64,000 nucleotides of DNA, taken from Rhodoferax sp. (lineage in GTDB: Bacteria; Pseudomonadota; Gammaproteobacteria; Burkholderiales; Burkholderiaceae_C). The stretch is taken from assembly GCF_025354435.1 (NCBI RefSeq), contig NZ_JANXMU010000027.1, positions 1 through 64,000 on the forward strand, in the 5' to 3' direction. A program made the position numbers and the translations under genes. Below are positions 27,514 through 34,401 of the stretch, piece after piece (within the stretch, counting starts at the first letter, position 1; each line of letters starts with the position of its first letter). The notes below the pieces were generated by a model. The model was given only the letters and a program-made list of their open reading frames with translations. It ran no database searches and was not told the origin of the DNA.

Positions 27514-28149
27514 TCAATGCAGGTGGCGCGGGCGGCGACCGCCGCCGCCGTGGCCACCGGCTCCACCCGAACCACCGGGGCCACGGGGCGGCTTGCCCAG
27601 TTCCAGCGAATTCACCAGAGCATCGAAGCGCTGGGTGAACAGTACGTCGATTTCGCGCACGATGCCGTTAAGCTCGGACGCGTCGAAGTGGCGCTCCATC
27701 ATGTTGATGACATCCTGCACCAGCAGATCGCGCTGCACCTGCATGATGGCCGCGGGCGTGGGGCCGACGAACAGCATCATGAAGTCATCGCGTGAATCGT
27801 CGGTGGCTTCTTCGTCTTCTTCGTCAAAGTCGGTGTCGTAGAAGGTGATCTCAATAGACGCACCGCGCTCGGCCAGCTCGTTCAGGCTCATGCACATCTC
27901 GTCCAGCGCCTGTTTGAAATCTTCGTCGCCCGGCACCGTCCAGCACATCTGCAACATGTGCTCGGGCGCGTCGAACTGGATGCCTGGCTCTTCTTCGTAG
28001 GCGCTGCCCGCGGCATCGGCCAGGGACTTGGCTCCGGCGTATTTCCACAGCGGCTTGAGCGCTTCCTGGACTTGCTGGAACGTCACGTCGGTGCGCAAAG
28101 GCACTTGGCCGTGCACGTGGATTTCAAAGGGGGCGTTGTAACGAGGCAT
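27514..28149 (-). CDS. Conserved-looking hypothetical protein, acidic with Gly-rich tail
   Basis: A 211-residue soluble protein that I cannot assign to a named family. It starts MPRYNAPFEIHVHGQVPLRTDVTFQQVQ, contains a strongly acidic centre (DTDFDEEDEEATDDSRDD near 105-120) and then FMMLFVGPTPAAIMQVQRDL, and ends in a Gly/Arg/His-rich tail. There is no signal peptide or membrane segment. The composition suggests a folded domain with a disordered tail. Its stop abuts the end of the convergent efflux operon. Confidence 0.75.
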   Translation of the reverse strand: MPRYNAPFEIHVHGQVPLRTDVTFQQVQEALKPLWKYAGAKSLADAAGSAYEEEPGIQFDAPEHMLQMCWTVPGDEDFKQALDEMCMSLNELAERGASIEITFYDTDFDEEDEEATDDSRDDFMMLFVGPTPAAIMQVQRDLLVQDVINMMERHFDASELNGIVREIDVLFTQRFDALVNSLELGKPPRGPGGSGGAGGHGGGGRRPRHLH

Positions 28150-28291
28150 AGAGAGATATTAGGCGCTTTTAAGGGGGTTGAAAACCAGCGCGAGGAGCAG
28201 GGACACAAAGCTTTGGGGAATCGGCCAAAGGAAAAGCGCCGTCGTCTGTGGTGGATTTGGAACCTGGGGATTTTACGTGCGTAAGCGGATG

Positions 28292-28513
28292 TCAGTGCGC
28301 CAGCGCAGCCACCATGGCTTGGGCTGCCTGTACCGCCTCCTCGCGCGTGGGCCAACTTTTGTCGCTATCACCCAGAGGTGGCAGCCCTTCCACGTGGACC
28401 ACCTCGATGGACCACGGCCCATCCGCAAAGTGGCACAGTTTGGCCATGTAATGGTGGCCATTGGCCACGCCGGGCACGTATTCTTCTAGCGGTTGGGGTG
28501 TGTCGTGTTCCAT
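28292..28513 (-). CDS. Small hypothetical protein (73 aa)
   Basis: A 73-residue protein starting MEHDTPQPLEEYVPG and containing HYMAKLCHFADGPWSIEVVHVEGLPPLG and a C-terminal helix TREEAVQAAQAMVAAL. The longer open frame upstream runs into tRNA-Leu and is not coding. The composition is like real neighbouring genes and the fold may be a small alpha/beta unit. No function is suggested. Confidence 0.6.
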   Translation of the reverse strand: MEHDTPQPLEEYVPGVANGHHYMAKLCHFADGPWSIEVVHVEGLPPLGDSDKSWPTREEAVQAAQAMVAALAH

Positions 28514-28560
28514 GGGATTTTGGGCAAATCCAGCATTATCGCCACGCGAAAATGCAAAAC

Positions 28561-28645
28561 TGGTGGCTCGGACCGGAATCGAACCGGTACGACTTGCGTC
28601 GGCAGATTTTAAGTCTGCTGTGGCTACCAATTACACCACCGAGCC
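28561..28645 (-). tRNA. tRNA-Leu (anticodon TAA)
   Basis: An 85-nt cloverleaf with CCA encoded. The acceptor pair is GGCTCGG/CCGAGCC, the anticodon stem-loop is CAGACTTAAAATCTG (anticodon TAA), a short variable arm follows, and the T arm has GGTTCGATTCC. It is the last member of a four-tRNA cluster read leftward. Confidence 0.93.
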
Positions 28646-28799
28646 AGCTGCATCAACCTCAGGGCCGGGACCAGAGGATGGGCCTCATATTTCGTCGCAC
28701 CAAAGCTGAAAAACAGCTGCATTGTAACCCGCAGGGAGGGTGGTTTTGACTCTGAAAGTCAGGTGCTCACTGCCGTAAAACGCAAAAACAAACGGGCAT

Positions 28800-28828
28800 A
28801 AAAAAAGGAAGCCTAAGCTTCCTTTTTT
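28800..28828 (-). terminator. Intrinsic terminator after tRNA-Gly copy 1
   Basis: GGAAGC-CTAA-GCTTCC hairpin flanked by an A-run that becomes a U-tract on the minus strand. It lies just downstream of tRNA-Gly and matches the hairpin after the second copy. Confidence 0.8.
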
Positions 28829-28835
28829 GCCAATT

Positions 28836-28911
28836 TGGAGCGGGAGAAGAGTCTCGAACTCTCGACCTCAACCTTGGCAAGGTTGCGCTCTACCAACTGA
28901 GCTACTCCCGC
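28836..28911 (-). tRNA. tRNA-Gly (anticodon GCC), copy 1
   Basis: A 76-nt cloverleaf. The acceptor is GCGGGAG/CTCCCGC with encoded CCA, the D arm is AGCTCAGTTGGTAGAGC, the anticodon arm is CAACCTTGCCAAGGTTG (GCC) and the T arm has GAGTTCGAGACTC. It is identical to the copy at 29145. Confidence 0.95.
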
Positions 28912-28977
28912 GTTTCAAGCCTTGCATTCTAGCATGACTTTTTATACAAAATCCGGATTTCACCAAATTTTGAATTC

Positions 28978-29051
28978 TGGAGGCGCGACCCGGAGTCGAA
29001 CCGGGCTAGCCGGATTTGCAATCCGGTACATAACCGCTTTGTTATCGCGCC
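28978..29051 (-). tRNA. tRNA-Cys (anticodon GCA)
   Basis: A 74-nt cloverleaf with acceptor GGCGCGA/TCGCGCC and encoded CCA, and anticodon arm CCGGATTGCAAATCCGG (GCA). It sits between the two tRNA-Gly genes. Confidence 0.95.
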
Positions 29052-29107
29052 ACACTCACAACTTTTTCACCGCTTATTTTGTTTAACCAAACAAGCTCGA
29101 AACTCGT

Positions 29108-29137
29108 AAAAAAGGGAAGCCTGAAGCTTCCCTTTTT
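29108..29137 (-). terminator. Intrinsic terminator after tRNA-Gly copy 2
   Basis: GGGAAGC-CTGAA-GCTTCCC hairpin with an A-run that gives a U-tract on the minus strand. It is almost the same as the hairpin at 28800, so the tRNA-Gly plus terminator was duplicated as a unit. Confidence 0.8.
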
Positions 29138-29144
29138 ACCAATT

Positions 29145-29220
29145 TGGAGCGGGAGAAGAGTCTCGAACTCTCGACCTCAACCTTGGCAAGGTTGCGCTCT
29201 ACCAACTGAGCTACTCCCGC
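29145..29220 (-). tRNA. tRNA-Gly (anticodon GCC), copy 2
   Basis: Same 76-nt sequence as copy 1, including the TTTGGAG flank after the 3' end. It is the first gene of the cluster in the direction of transcription. Confidence 0.95.
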
Positions 29221-29321
29221 GTTTTCAGCCTGAAATCATAACATGACTTTGGGCTAATTTTGACTTGAACCTGGGCTCTTGTCGCTTGTTGCTTTGCACT
29301 TTAAGTACGCCGCACCAAGCC

Positions 29322-30479
29322 TCAAATTATAGCCCACTTTTTGAGCCTTTCCACGCCCTGCTCCAATCGGTACAGATCTTTGGATGCAAAACACCAGCGC
29401 AGCCAGCCATGGGCCTCAGGAGCGAAGGCATTGCCGGGGCCCAGGCCCAGGCCAGCTTCGGCTACCAGGCGTTTGGCGGTGACCAAAGAGTCCGGGTGCC
29501 CTGCCAGCTGGAAGAAGGCGTACATACCGCCCTGCGCCGGGGCCACGCGCACGCCGGGCACGGCCTGCAATAAGGGCACCAGCGTGTCGCGGCAGGTTTT
29601 CAGATGCGCCACCACGCGCGGCGTGATGTTGTCGGTGCCCTGCAAGGCGGCGATACCGGCACGCTGCACGAACACGCTGGCGCACGAGGTGTTGAATTCG
29701 ATGAGCTTGCCCATGTGCGGCGTGGCGCTGGCGGGCATGACCAGCCAGCCCAGCCGCCAGCCTGTCATCAAAAAGCTTTTGGAAAAGCTGTGCACCACCA
29801 CCAGCCGGTCTTCGGGCACGGCCACGTCCAGAAAGCTGGGCGCGCAGCCGTTGGCACTGGGCGCGTAGTACAGGCGCTCGTAGACCTCGTCGGCCAGGAT
29901 CCAGGTGCCCGTGCGACGGCAGTGGTCGAGGATGGTTTGCTGCTCGGCGCGGGTCAGCGTCCAGCCGGTGGGATTGTTGGGGGCGTTAAGCACCAGCAGC
30001 TTGGTGGCGGGCGTAACGGCGGCCAGCAACTGGGCCATGTCCAGCGCCCAGGCACCATCGGCCTGCGGTTGCAGCGCGACGCAGCGCAGCCGTGCACCCA
30101 GGATGGTGGGCTGGGCGGTGAGGTTGGGCCAGACCGGCGTGACAGCCACCACTTCGTCGCCCGCGTCCACCAGCATCTGGATGGCCAGCATCAAGGCGTT
30201 GACACCGCCGGAAGTGATGGCGATGCGGTCTGCACCGATGGGGCCGTGCAGCCCGCCCATGTAATCGGCCACGGCCTGGCGCAACTCGGGCAGGCCGAGG
30301 TTGTGGGAGTAGAAGGTTTCGCCCTGCTGCAGTGAGGCAATGGCCGCCTGGCGGATGAAATCGGGCGTGACTTCATCGCTTTCGCCGAACCAGAAGGCCA
30401 GCACGTCGCTGCGCCCCATGCCCGCATTGGCGACTTCACGGATTTTGGATTCTTCGAGATTCAGAATGGCTTGGCGCAT
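29322..30479 (-). CDS. PLP-dependent class I/II aminotransferase
   Basis: A 385-residue fold-type I aminotransferase. The cofactor lysine is in SFSKSFLMTGWRLGW (near residue 233), PNNPTGW and ADEVYERLYY form the usual cofactor pocket, and the substrate-carboxylate arginine is in LRWCFA near the end. It belongs to the aspartate/alanine aminotransferase group; substrate specificity cannot be read. The gap 29221-29321 before its stop contains nothing I can name. Confidence 0.9.
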   Translation of the reverse strand: MRQAILNLEESKIREVANAGMGRSDVLAFWFGESDEVTPDFIRQAAIASLQQGETFYSHNLGLPELRQAVADYMGGLHGPIGADRIAITSGGVNALMLAIQMLVDAGDEVVAVTPVWPNLTAQPTILGARLRCVALQPQADGAWALDMAQLLAAVTPATKLLVLNAPNNPTGWTLTRAEQQTILDHCRRTGTWILADEVYERLYYAPSANGCAPSFLDVAVPEDRLVVVHSFSKSFLMTGWRLGWLVMPASATPHMGKLIEFNTSCASVFVQRAGIAALQGTDNITPRVVAHLKTCRDTLVPLLQAVPGVRVAPAQGGMYAFFQLAGHPDSLVTAKRLVAEAGLGLGPGNAFAPEAHGWLRWCFASKDLYRLEQGVERLKKWAII

Positions 30480-30546
30480 AGAGGGATAGGATGTGTGGAA
30501 GCGTGATTATGCGGGTCCACACTCGCCCCATTTGGAGATGTACACC

Positions 30547-30756
30547 ATGGCTTCCCGTACCTTGTATTGCTGCTTGTTGGCAGTCGTTTTTGCGATAGCG
30601 ACACCCAGCTTTGCCAAAACCAAAAAAGCCAAAGCCGGCTCCCAAGTCCGCATCCTCAAAGACTCTTCCGAGAGCACGGCCGAGCGCAGCCGCCGCCTGC
30701 TGCGCGAATGCAAGGGCCGCCCCAACGCCGGGGCCTGCGCAGGCTATACGCGTTAG
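30547..30756 (+). CDS. Small exported hypothetical protein (69 aa)
   Basis: A signal peptide (MASRTLYCCLLAVVFAIATPSFA) is followed by a basic mature part of about 46 residues (KTKKAKAGSQVRILKD ... LLRECKGRPNAGACAGYTR) with two cysteines that could pair. The start at 30547 has TTGGAG about 9 bases upstream; the ATG at 30538 sits directly on that site. Its stop overlaps the stop of the convergent binding-protein gene. I do not recognise a family. Confidence 0.7.
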   Translation: MASRTLYCCLLAVVFAIATPSFAKTKKAKAGSQVRILKDSSESTAERSRRLLRECKGRPNAGACAGYTR

Positions 30757-32024
30757 CCGGGTCGCACCATCTTGCAGGTGGTGGGCATCTCGGCCTGGGC
30801 GGCGCTGGTTTGTTTGATGATCCGAAAGCCGTAGCCCGAGCCTTCCACATCGAACGGCACACCCGGCGTGCCCTGGCGGTCCATGGTGCCCACGGCCAGG
30901 GGCTGCTGGAACTGGTGGTCAGCGGCACGCATGCGACCGGTCTGACCATACAAACTGACGCTAGCGCTCTCCAAGCTTGTTGCGACAGCTATCAAATCCG
31001 TAGTACCGGCCTTCTCAACAGCCTGGGCCAGCGCCTCGACCATCAGCTGCATGCGCATGTGCAGATAGTCGTCGGCAGGCTTGGGAAAGCGCTGGCGAAA
31101 GGCCTGCACAAAAGCCTGGCTCTGCGCCGTGGGCGTGTTCGGCAGCCAATCGGCCACGGCAATGACCTTGCCCACGCCCGCCTCGCCCAGCGCCGCCGGG
31201 GCCCCCAGCGCATTGCCGTAGAAGGTGTAGAACTTGCCCTCAAAACCCACTTCGCGCGCGGCCTTGACCAGCAGGGTCAGGTCGTTGCCGAAGTTGCCGG
31301 TGATGACGGCCTGCGCGCCACTGGCCTTGATCTTGGCAGCGTAGGGGATGAAGTCCTTGACGCGGCCCAGCGGGTGCAGTTCGTCGCCCACCACCCGCAC
31401 GTCGGGGCGCTGCAGGGCCAGTTGGCGCTTGGCCTCGCGTGCCACGGCCTGGCCGAAGCTGTAGTCCTGGCCCAGGATGTAGACGTTTTTGACGGCTGCA
31501 TCGTCTTTAAACACCGCCATCAGCGCGGCCATGCGCATGTCGGCGTGCGCGTCAAAGCGGAAGTGCCAGAAGCTGCACTTCTCGTTGGTCAGCGTGGGGT
31601 CTACCGCCGCGTAGTTGAGCAGCAGCACGCGCTTGGCGGGTTCGCGGTCGTTGTGCTTGTTAATCGCATCGATCAGCACGGCGGCGGTGGCGGAAGAGTT
31701 GCCTTGCAGGATGTATTGCGCGCCGTCGTCGATGGCTGCGCGCAGGGCCGACAGGGCTTCTTCGTTCTGGCCCTTGCTATCAAAGCGCCCCAGCGCCAGC
31801 AGGTGCTTGCCGTCAGGCAGCGGCACACCACCGCGCGCATTGACGCGCTCCACCGCCCAAACCAGGTTGCGGAACACCGCCTCACCGCCGTTGCCAAACG
31901 GGCCGCTCAGACCTTCGACCAGGGCCAACTTGATGGGCGCGGGGGCCGCTTGTGCCGAGAGAAAAACCAGGCCACATAGCGCCACAGCGCACGATTTCAA
32001 GAGCGCACGTCGAAACTTAAACAT
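30753..32024 (-). CDS. LivK-like ABC transporter periplasmic binding protein
   Basis: A 423-residue type I periplasmic binding protein of the branched-chain amino acid group. The signal peptide (ALLKSCAVALCGLVFLSAQAA) is followed by PIKLALVEGLSGPFGNGGEAVFRNLVWAVERVNARGG, the standard first strand and ligand loop, and VYILGQDYSFGQAVA at the second lobe. No permease or ATPase genes adjoin it, so it is an orphan; it could serve a remote liv transporter. A family A repeat lies in frame near residues 342-358. Confidence 0.88.
   Translation of the reverse strand: MFKFRRALLKSCAVALCGLVFLSAQAAPAPIKLALVEGLSGPFGNGGEAVFRNLVWAVERVNARGGVPLPDGKHLLALGRFDSKGQNEEALSALRAAIDDGAQYILQGNSSATAAVLIDAINKHNDREPAKRVLLLNYAAVDPTLTNEKCSFWHFRFDAHADMRMAALMAVFKDDAAVKNVYILGQDYSFGQAVAREAKRQLALQRPDVRVVGDELHPLGRVKDFIPYAAKIKASGAQAVITGNFGNDLTLLVKAAREVGFEGKFYTFYGNALGAPAALGEAGVGKVIAVADWLPNTPTAQSQAFVQAFRQRFPKPADDYLHMRMQLMVEALAQAVEKAGTTDLIAVATSLESASVSLYGQTGRMRAADHQFQQPLAVGTMDRQGTPGVPFDVEGSGYGFRIIKQTSAAQAEMPTTCKMVRPG
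30951..31000 (+). repeat. Family A palindromic element, copy A9 (inside the LivK-like gene)
   Basis: AAACTGACGCTAGCGCTCTCCAA ... (in short: GCTAGCGC core, then TTGCGACAGCTATCAAAT). On the coding strand it encodes LIAVATSLESASVSL, similar to the peptide of copies A12 and A13. Confidence 0.65.
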
Positions 32025-32116
32025 CTAAAAACTTCCTTGAAATGGAGGGCGGCGCACGCAGATGTGATCCAAGCGGCAATCAATGTGAGCGCCGCGTAAT
32101 GTAAACGGAGTCCACC

Positions 32117-32473
32117 ATGTTTATCGCAGCTACCCACCCCGCTTTTGCCCGCCACAACAACCTGCGCGCCCTGCACCACTTGCTCGACAAAAAGCGCTCT
32201 GCGGGCTACCGCATCACCCAGGACGAACACGCCTACAGCCTGCAGTTCGACGTGCCCGGCATTGCCAAAGAGCAGTTGTCCATCGGCATCGAAGGCAGTG
32301 TCGTGCGCATTGAAAGCCAACCCGATGCACCGCGCAGCTACAAGGCCGCTTACGAGTTGCCGCAAGACATCGACGTGTCAGCCAGCGATGCACGGCTGGA
32401 GAACGGTGTATTGACCTTGAAGCTAGCCAAGAAGGCTCCGGTCAGCAACGTCTCCAACCTGACCATCAACTAA
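32117..32473 (+). CDS. Hsp20/alpha-crystallin family small heat-shock protein
   Basis: A 118-residue small chaperone. The alpha-crystallin domain is recognisable: YSLQFDVPGIAKEQLSIGIEGSVVRIE, then YELPQDIDVSASDARLENGVLTLKLAKK, with the L-x-NGVL-x-L signature. The N-terminal arm is short (~30 residues) and there is no C-terminal IxI tail, so oligomers may be small. Single gene; no heat-shock promoter is assigned. Confidence 0.88.
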   Translation: MFIAATHPAFARHNNLRALHHLLDKKRSAGYRITQDEHAYSLQFDVPGIAKEQLSIGIEGSVVRIESQPDAPRSYKAAYELPQDIDVSASDARLENGVLTLKLAKKAPVSNVSNLTIN

Positions 32474-32482
32474 ACCGGGTCA

Positions 32483-33511
32483 TTACAGCGAGTCCAAGGG
32501 CCAACGCGGCTTCACGTCAAAAGCGTAAGCCCGCGTGGGTGCCTGCAGGCCCGACTGCAAGCGCATGGCACCGGCCATGGCGATCATCGCGCCGTTGTCG
32601 GTGCATAAATGCAGCTCGGGGTAGTGCACGCGGATACCGCCCTTGGCGCAGACGGCATTCAGCTGGTTGCGCAGGGACTTATTGGCCCCCACCCCGCCCG
32701 CCACCACCAGCCTGCGCAGGCCGGTACGTTGCAGGGCCGTCATCGATTTCTTCAACAGCACTTCGACAATCGCCGCCTGGGTGCTGGCGGCCAAGTCGGC
32801 TTTGCGCGCTTCCAGGTCGTCGCCCAGTTTCTTGGCCTGTGTCATCACTGCCGTTTTCAAACCGGCAAACGAAAAATCCAGATTGCCGCTGTGCAGCAGG
32901 GGCCGTGGCAGCTTGAAGGCCGCCGGATCGCCCTGCTCTGCCAGGCGCGACAAGGCCGGGCCGCCAGGGTAGCCCAAGCCCATCAGCTTGGCGGATTTGT
33001 CGAATGCCTCGCCCGCCGCGTCGTCGATGGTTTCGCCCAGCATCTCGTAGCGGCCCACGCCGTCCACCCGCATCAACTGGGTGTGGCCGCCCGACACCAG
33101 CAGCGCCACGAACGGAAACTCCGGCGGGTCCTCGCTCAAGAACGGCGACAGCAAATGCCCTTCCAGATGGTGCACACCCAGAACCGGTTTACCCAAGGCG
33201 GCACCCAGCGCACAGGCTACGCCTGCACCCACCAGCAGCGCGCCCGCCAAACCAGGGCCGCGGGTGTAGGCCACCACGTCCACGTCTTGTAGGGTGTGGG
33301 CGGCTTCAATCAGCACCTGGCGGGTCAACGGCAGCACGCGGCGGATGTGGTCGCGGCTGGCCAGCTCGGGCACCACGCCGCCGTAGGCCTGGTGCATTTC
33401 AATCTGGCTGTGCAGGGCGTGCGCCAGCAGCACGGGCAAAGCCGGGCCGTCGGCGCGCACCAGCGCAATTCCGGTTTCGTCACACGATGATTCAATACCT
33501 AATACCAACAC
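32483..33511 (-). CDS. tsaD: tRNA N6-adenosine threonylcarbamoyltransferase
   Basis: A 342-residue ASKHA-fold enzyme that transfers threonylcarbamoyl to A37 of ANN-decoding tRNAs. It starts [14 protein letters not shown] and has the metal-binding [19 protein letters not shown], and a late [15 protein letters not shown]. Length and order match bacterial TsaD. It is divergent from the NasT-type gene across 72 bases. Confidence 0.97.
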   Translation of the reverse strand: MLVLGIESSCDETGIALVRADGPALPVLLAHALHSQIEMHQAYGGVVPELASRDHIRRVLPLTRQVLIEAAHTLQDVDVVAYTRGPGLAGALLVGAGVACALGAALGKPVLGVHHLEGHLLSPFLSEDPPEFPFVALLVSGGHTQLMRVDGVGRYEMLGETIDDAAGEAFDKSAKLMGLGYPGGPALSRLAEQGDPAAFKLPRPLLHSGNLDFSFAGLKTAVMTQAKKLGDDLEARKADLAASTQAAIVEVLLKKSMTALQRTGLRRLVVAGGVGANKSLRNQLNAVCAKGGIRVHYPELHLCTDNGAMIAMAGAMRLQSGLQAPTRAYAFDVKPRWPLDSL

Positions 33512-33556
33512 AAGCGTTCCTAATCAGTCTGTCCGCAAGTGTAGGCTGCACCATCT

Positions 33557-33572
33557 TGGCGCGAATCTTGCG
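33557..33572 (+). promoter_or_regulatory. Candidate sigma-54 promoter upstream of nasT
   Basis: TGGCGCG-AATC-TTGCG fits the -24/-12 consensus with correct spacing. The predicted start of transcription falls at or next to the nasT ATG (33584), which has no ribosome site, so a leaderless message is implied. Moderate confidence because of that geometry. Confidence 0.45.
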
Positions 33573-33583
33573 GGTTTTTACCC

Positions 33584-34231
33584 ATGAATGAAGCTCTACG
33601 CATCGTAGTGATTGCCCCCGATCTGGACGTACTGGACCCCCAGGACGATGCCGCGCTGCTGCAGGCCGAGCGCTCGCGGGCGCTGCGCATTGGTCTGCTG
33701 GAAAACGGCTACAACCTGGTTGCCAGCCTACCTGCCGACGTGTACCTGACCGAACGCCTGGCCCAGTTGCAACCCGACATGGTGATTGTCGATGCCGAAA
33801 GCGAAGCCCGCGACGCGCTGGAGCACGTGGTGATGGCCACCCGCACCACGCGCCGCCCCATCGTCATGTTTACCAACGACGACGACACCTCGCACGTCAA
33901 GGACGCGGTGGCTGCGGGCGTGTCGGCCTACATCGTGGCCGGGCTGTCAGCCGCCCGCATCCGCCCCATCTTGGACGTGGCCATGGCCCGCTTCGAGCAC
34001 GAACAGGCCTTGCGCAAAGAGCTGGCCGACACCCGCCAAGAGCTGGACGGCCACAAGACCGAGCTGCACAACCGCAAGGTGATCGACCGCGCCAAGGGCC
34101 TGCTGATGCAGCGCCAGGGCCTGTCCGAGCAAGAGGCTTACGATCGCCTGCGCAAAGCCGCCATGGACAAGAGCCTGAAACTGGTGGATGTGGCCCAGCG
34201 CATCCTCGACGTGGCCGACCTGCTGGGATAA
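33584..34231 (+). CDS. nasT: NasT-type ANTAR response regulator (antiterminator)
   Basis: A 215-residue protein. The N-terminal receiver-like domain keeps an aspartate at residue 70 (MVIVDAES), then a coiled-coil linker and a C-terminal ANTAR domain at ~145-205 (RKVIDRAKGLLMQRQGLSEQEAYDRLRKAAM, then LVDVAQRIL). ANTAR proteins bind paired hairpins with hexaloops and prevent termination; NasT does this for nitrate assimilation genes. Two leaders of that type occur in this window. NasT is usually held inactive by the nitrate sensor NasS; no NasS gene is seen here, since the nearby NrtA-like protein has an export signal. Confidence 0.9.
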   Translation: MNEALRIVVIAPDLDVLDPQDDAALLQAERSRALRIGLLENGYNLVASLPADVYLTERLAQLQPDMVIVDAESEARDALEHVVMATRTTRRPIVMFTNDDDTSHVKDAVAAGVSAYIVAGLSAARIRPILDVAMARFEHEQALRKELADTRQELDGHKTELHNRKVIDRAKGLLMQRQGLSEQEAYDRLRKAAMDKSLKLVDVAQRILDVADLLG

Positions 34232-34247
34232 ACCGCAAATAGTACAG

Positions 34248-34264
34248 CGCACACAATCGGTGCA
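34248..34264 (+). promoter_or_regulatory. Candidate NtrC-binding site 1
   Basis: cGCAC-ACAATCG-GTGCa matches the NtrC dyad GCAC-N7-GTGC. It lies just after nasT and ~140 bp before the GGDEF-EAL gene. No sigma-54 promoter was found between them, so this copy may be a relic of duplication. Confidence 0.5.
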
Positions 34265-34289
34265 CAATTTTGTCTTCAATAATCTTTTG

Positions 34290-34350
34290 AAATAAAATAA
34301 GGCTCTAGCGCAGTAACTGACTGCACCAGCAGCTACTTATTTCATAGCAA
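34290..34350 (+). repeat. Family A palindromic element, copy A10
   Basis: AAATAAAATAAGGCTCTAGC then GCAGTAACTGACTGC, then ACCAGCAGCTACTTATTTCATAGC. It lies in the nasT to GGDEF-EAL gap, in the same relation to an NtrC-like site as copy A11. Confidence 0.85.
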
Positions 34351-34401
34351 GAATGTTCCACTCCAGGGTGGCCATGCCCATTCTTGTTCTCGACCTTTTT
34401 T

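Noticed and set aside
28561..29220. tRNA cluster as a mobile-element attachment site
   Set aside because: No integrase or repeated tRNA 3' fragment next to any of the four genes; the repeated sequence is a complete tRNA-Gly with terminator.
34265..34401. Sigma-54 promoter for the GGDEF-EAL gene next to NtrC-like site 1
   Set aside because: No GG-N10-GC pair with acceptable flanks was found; the nearest TGGCCATGCCCATTCTTG lacks the -12 GC.
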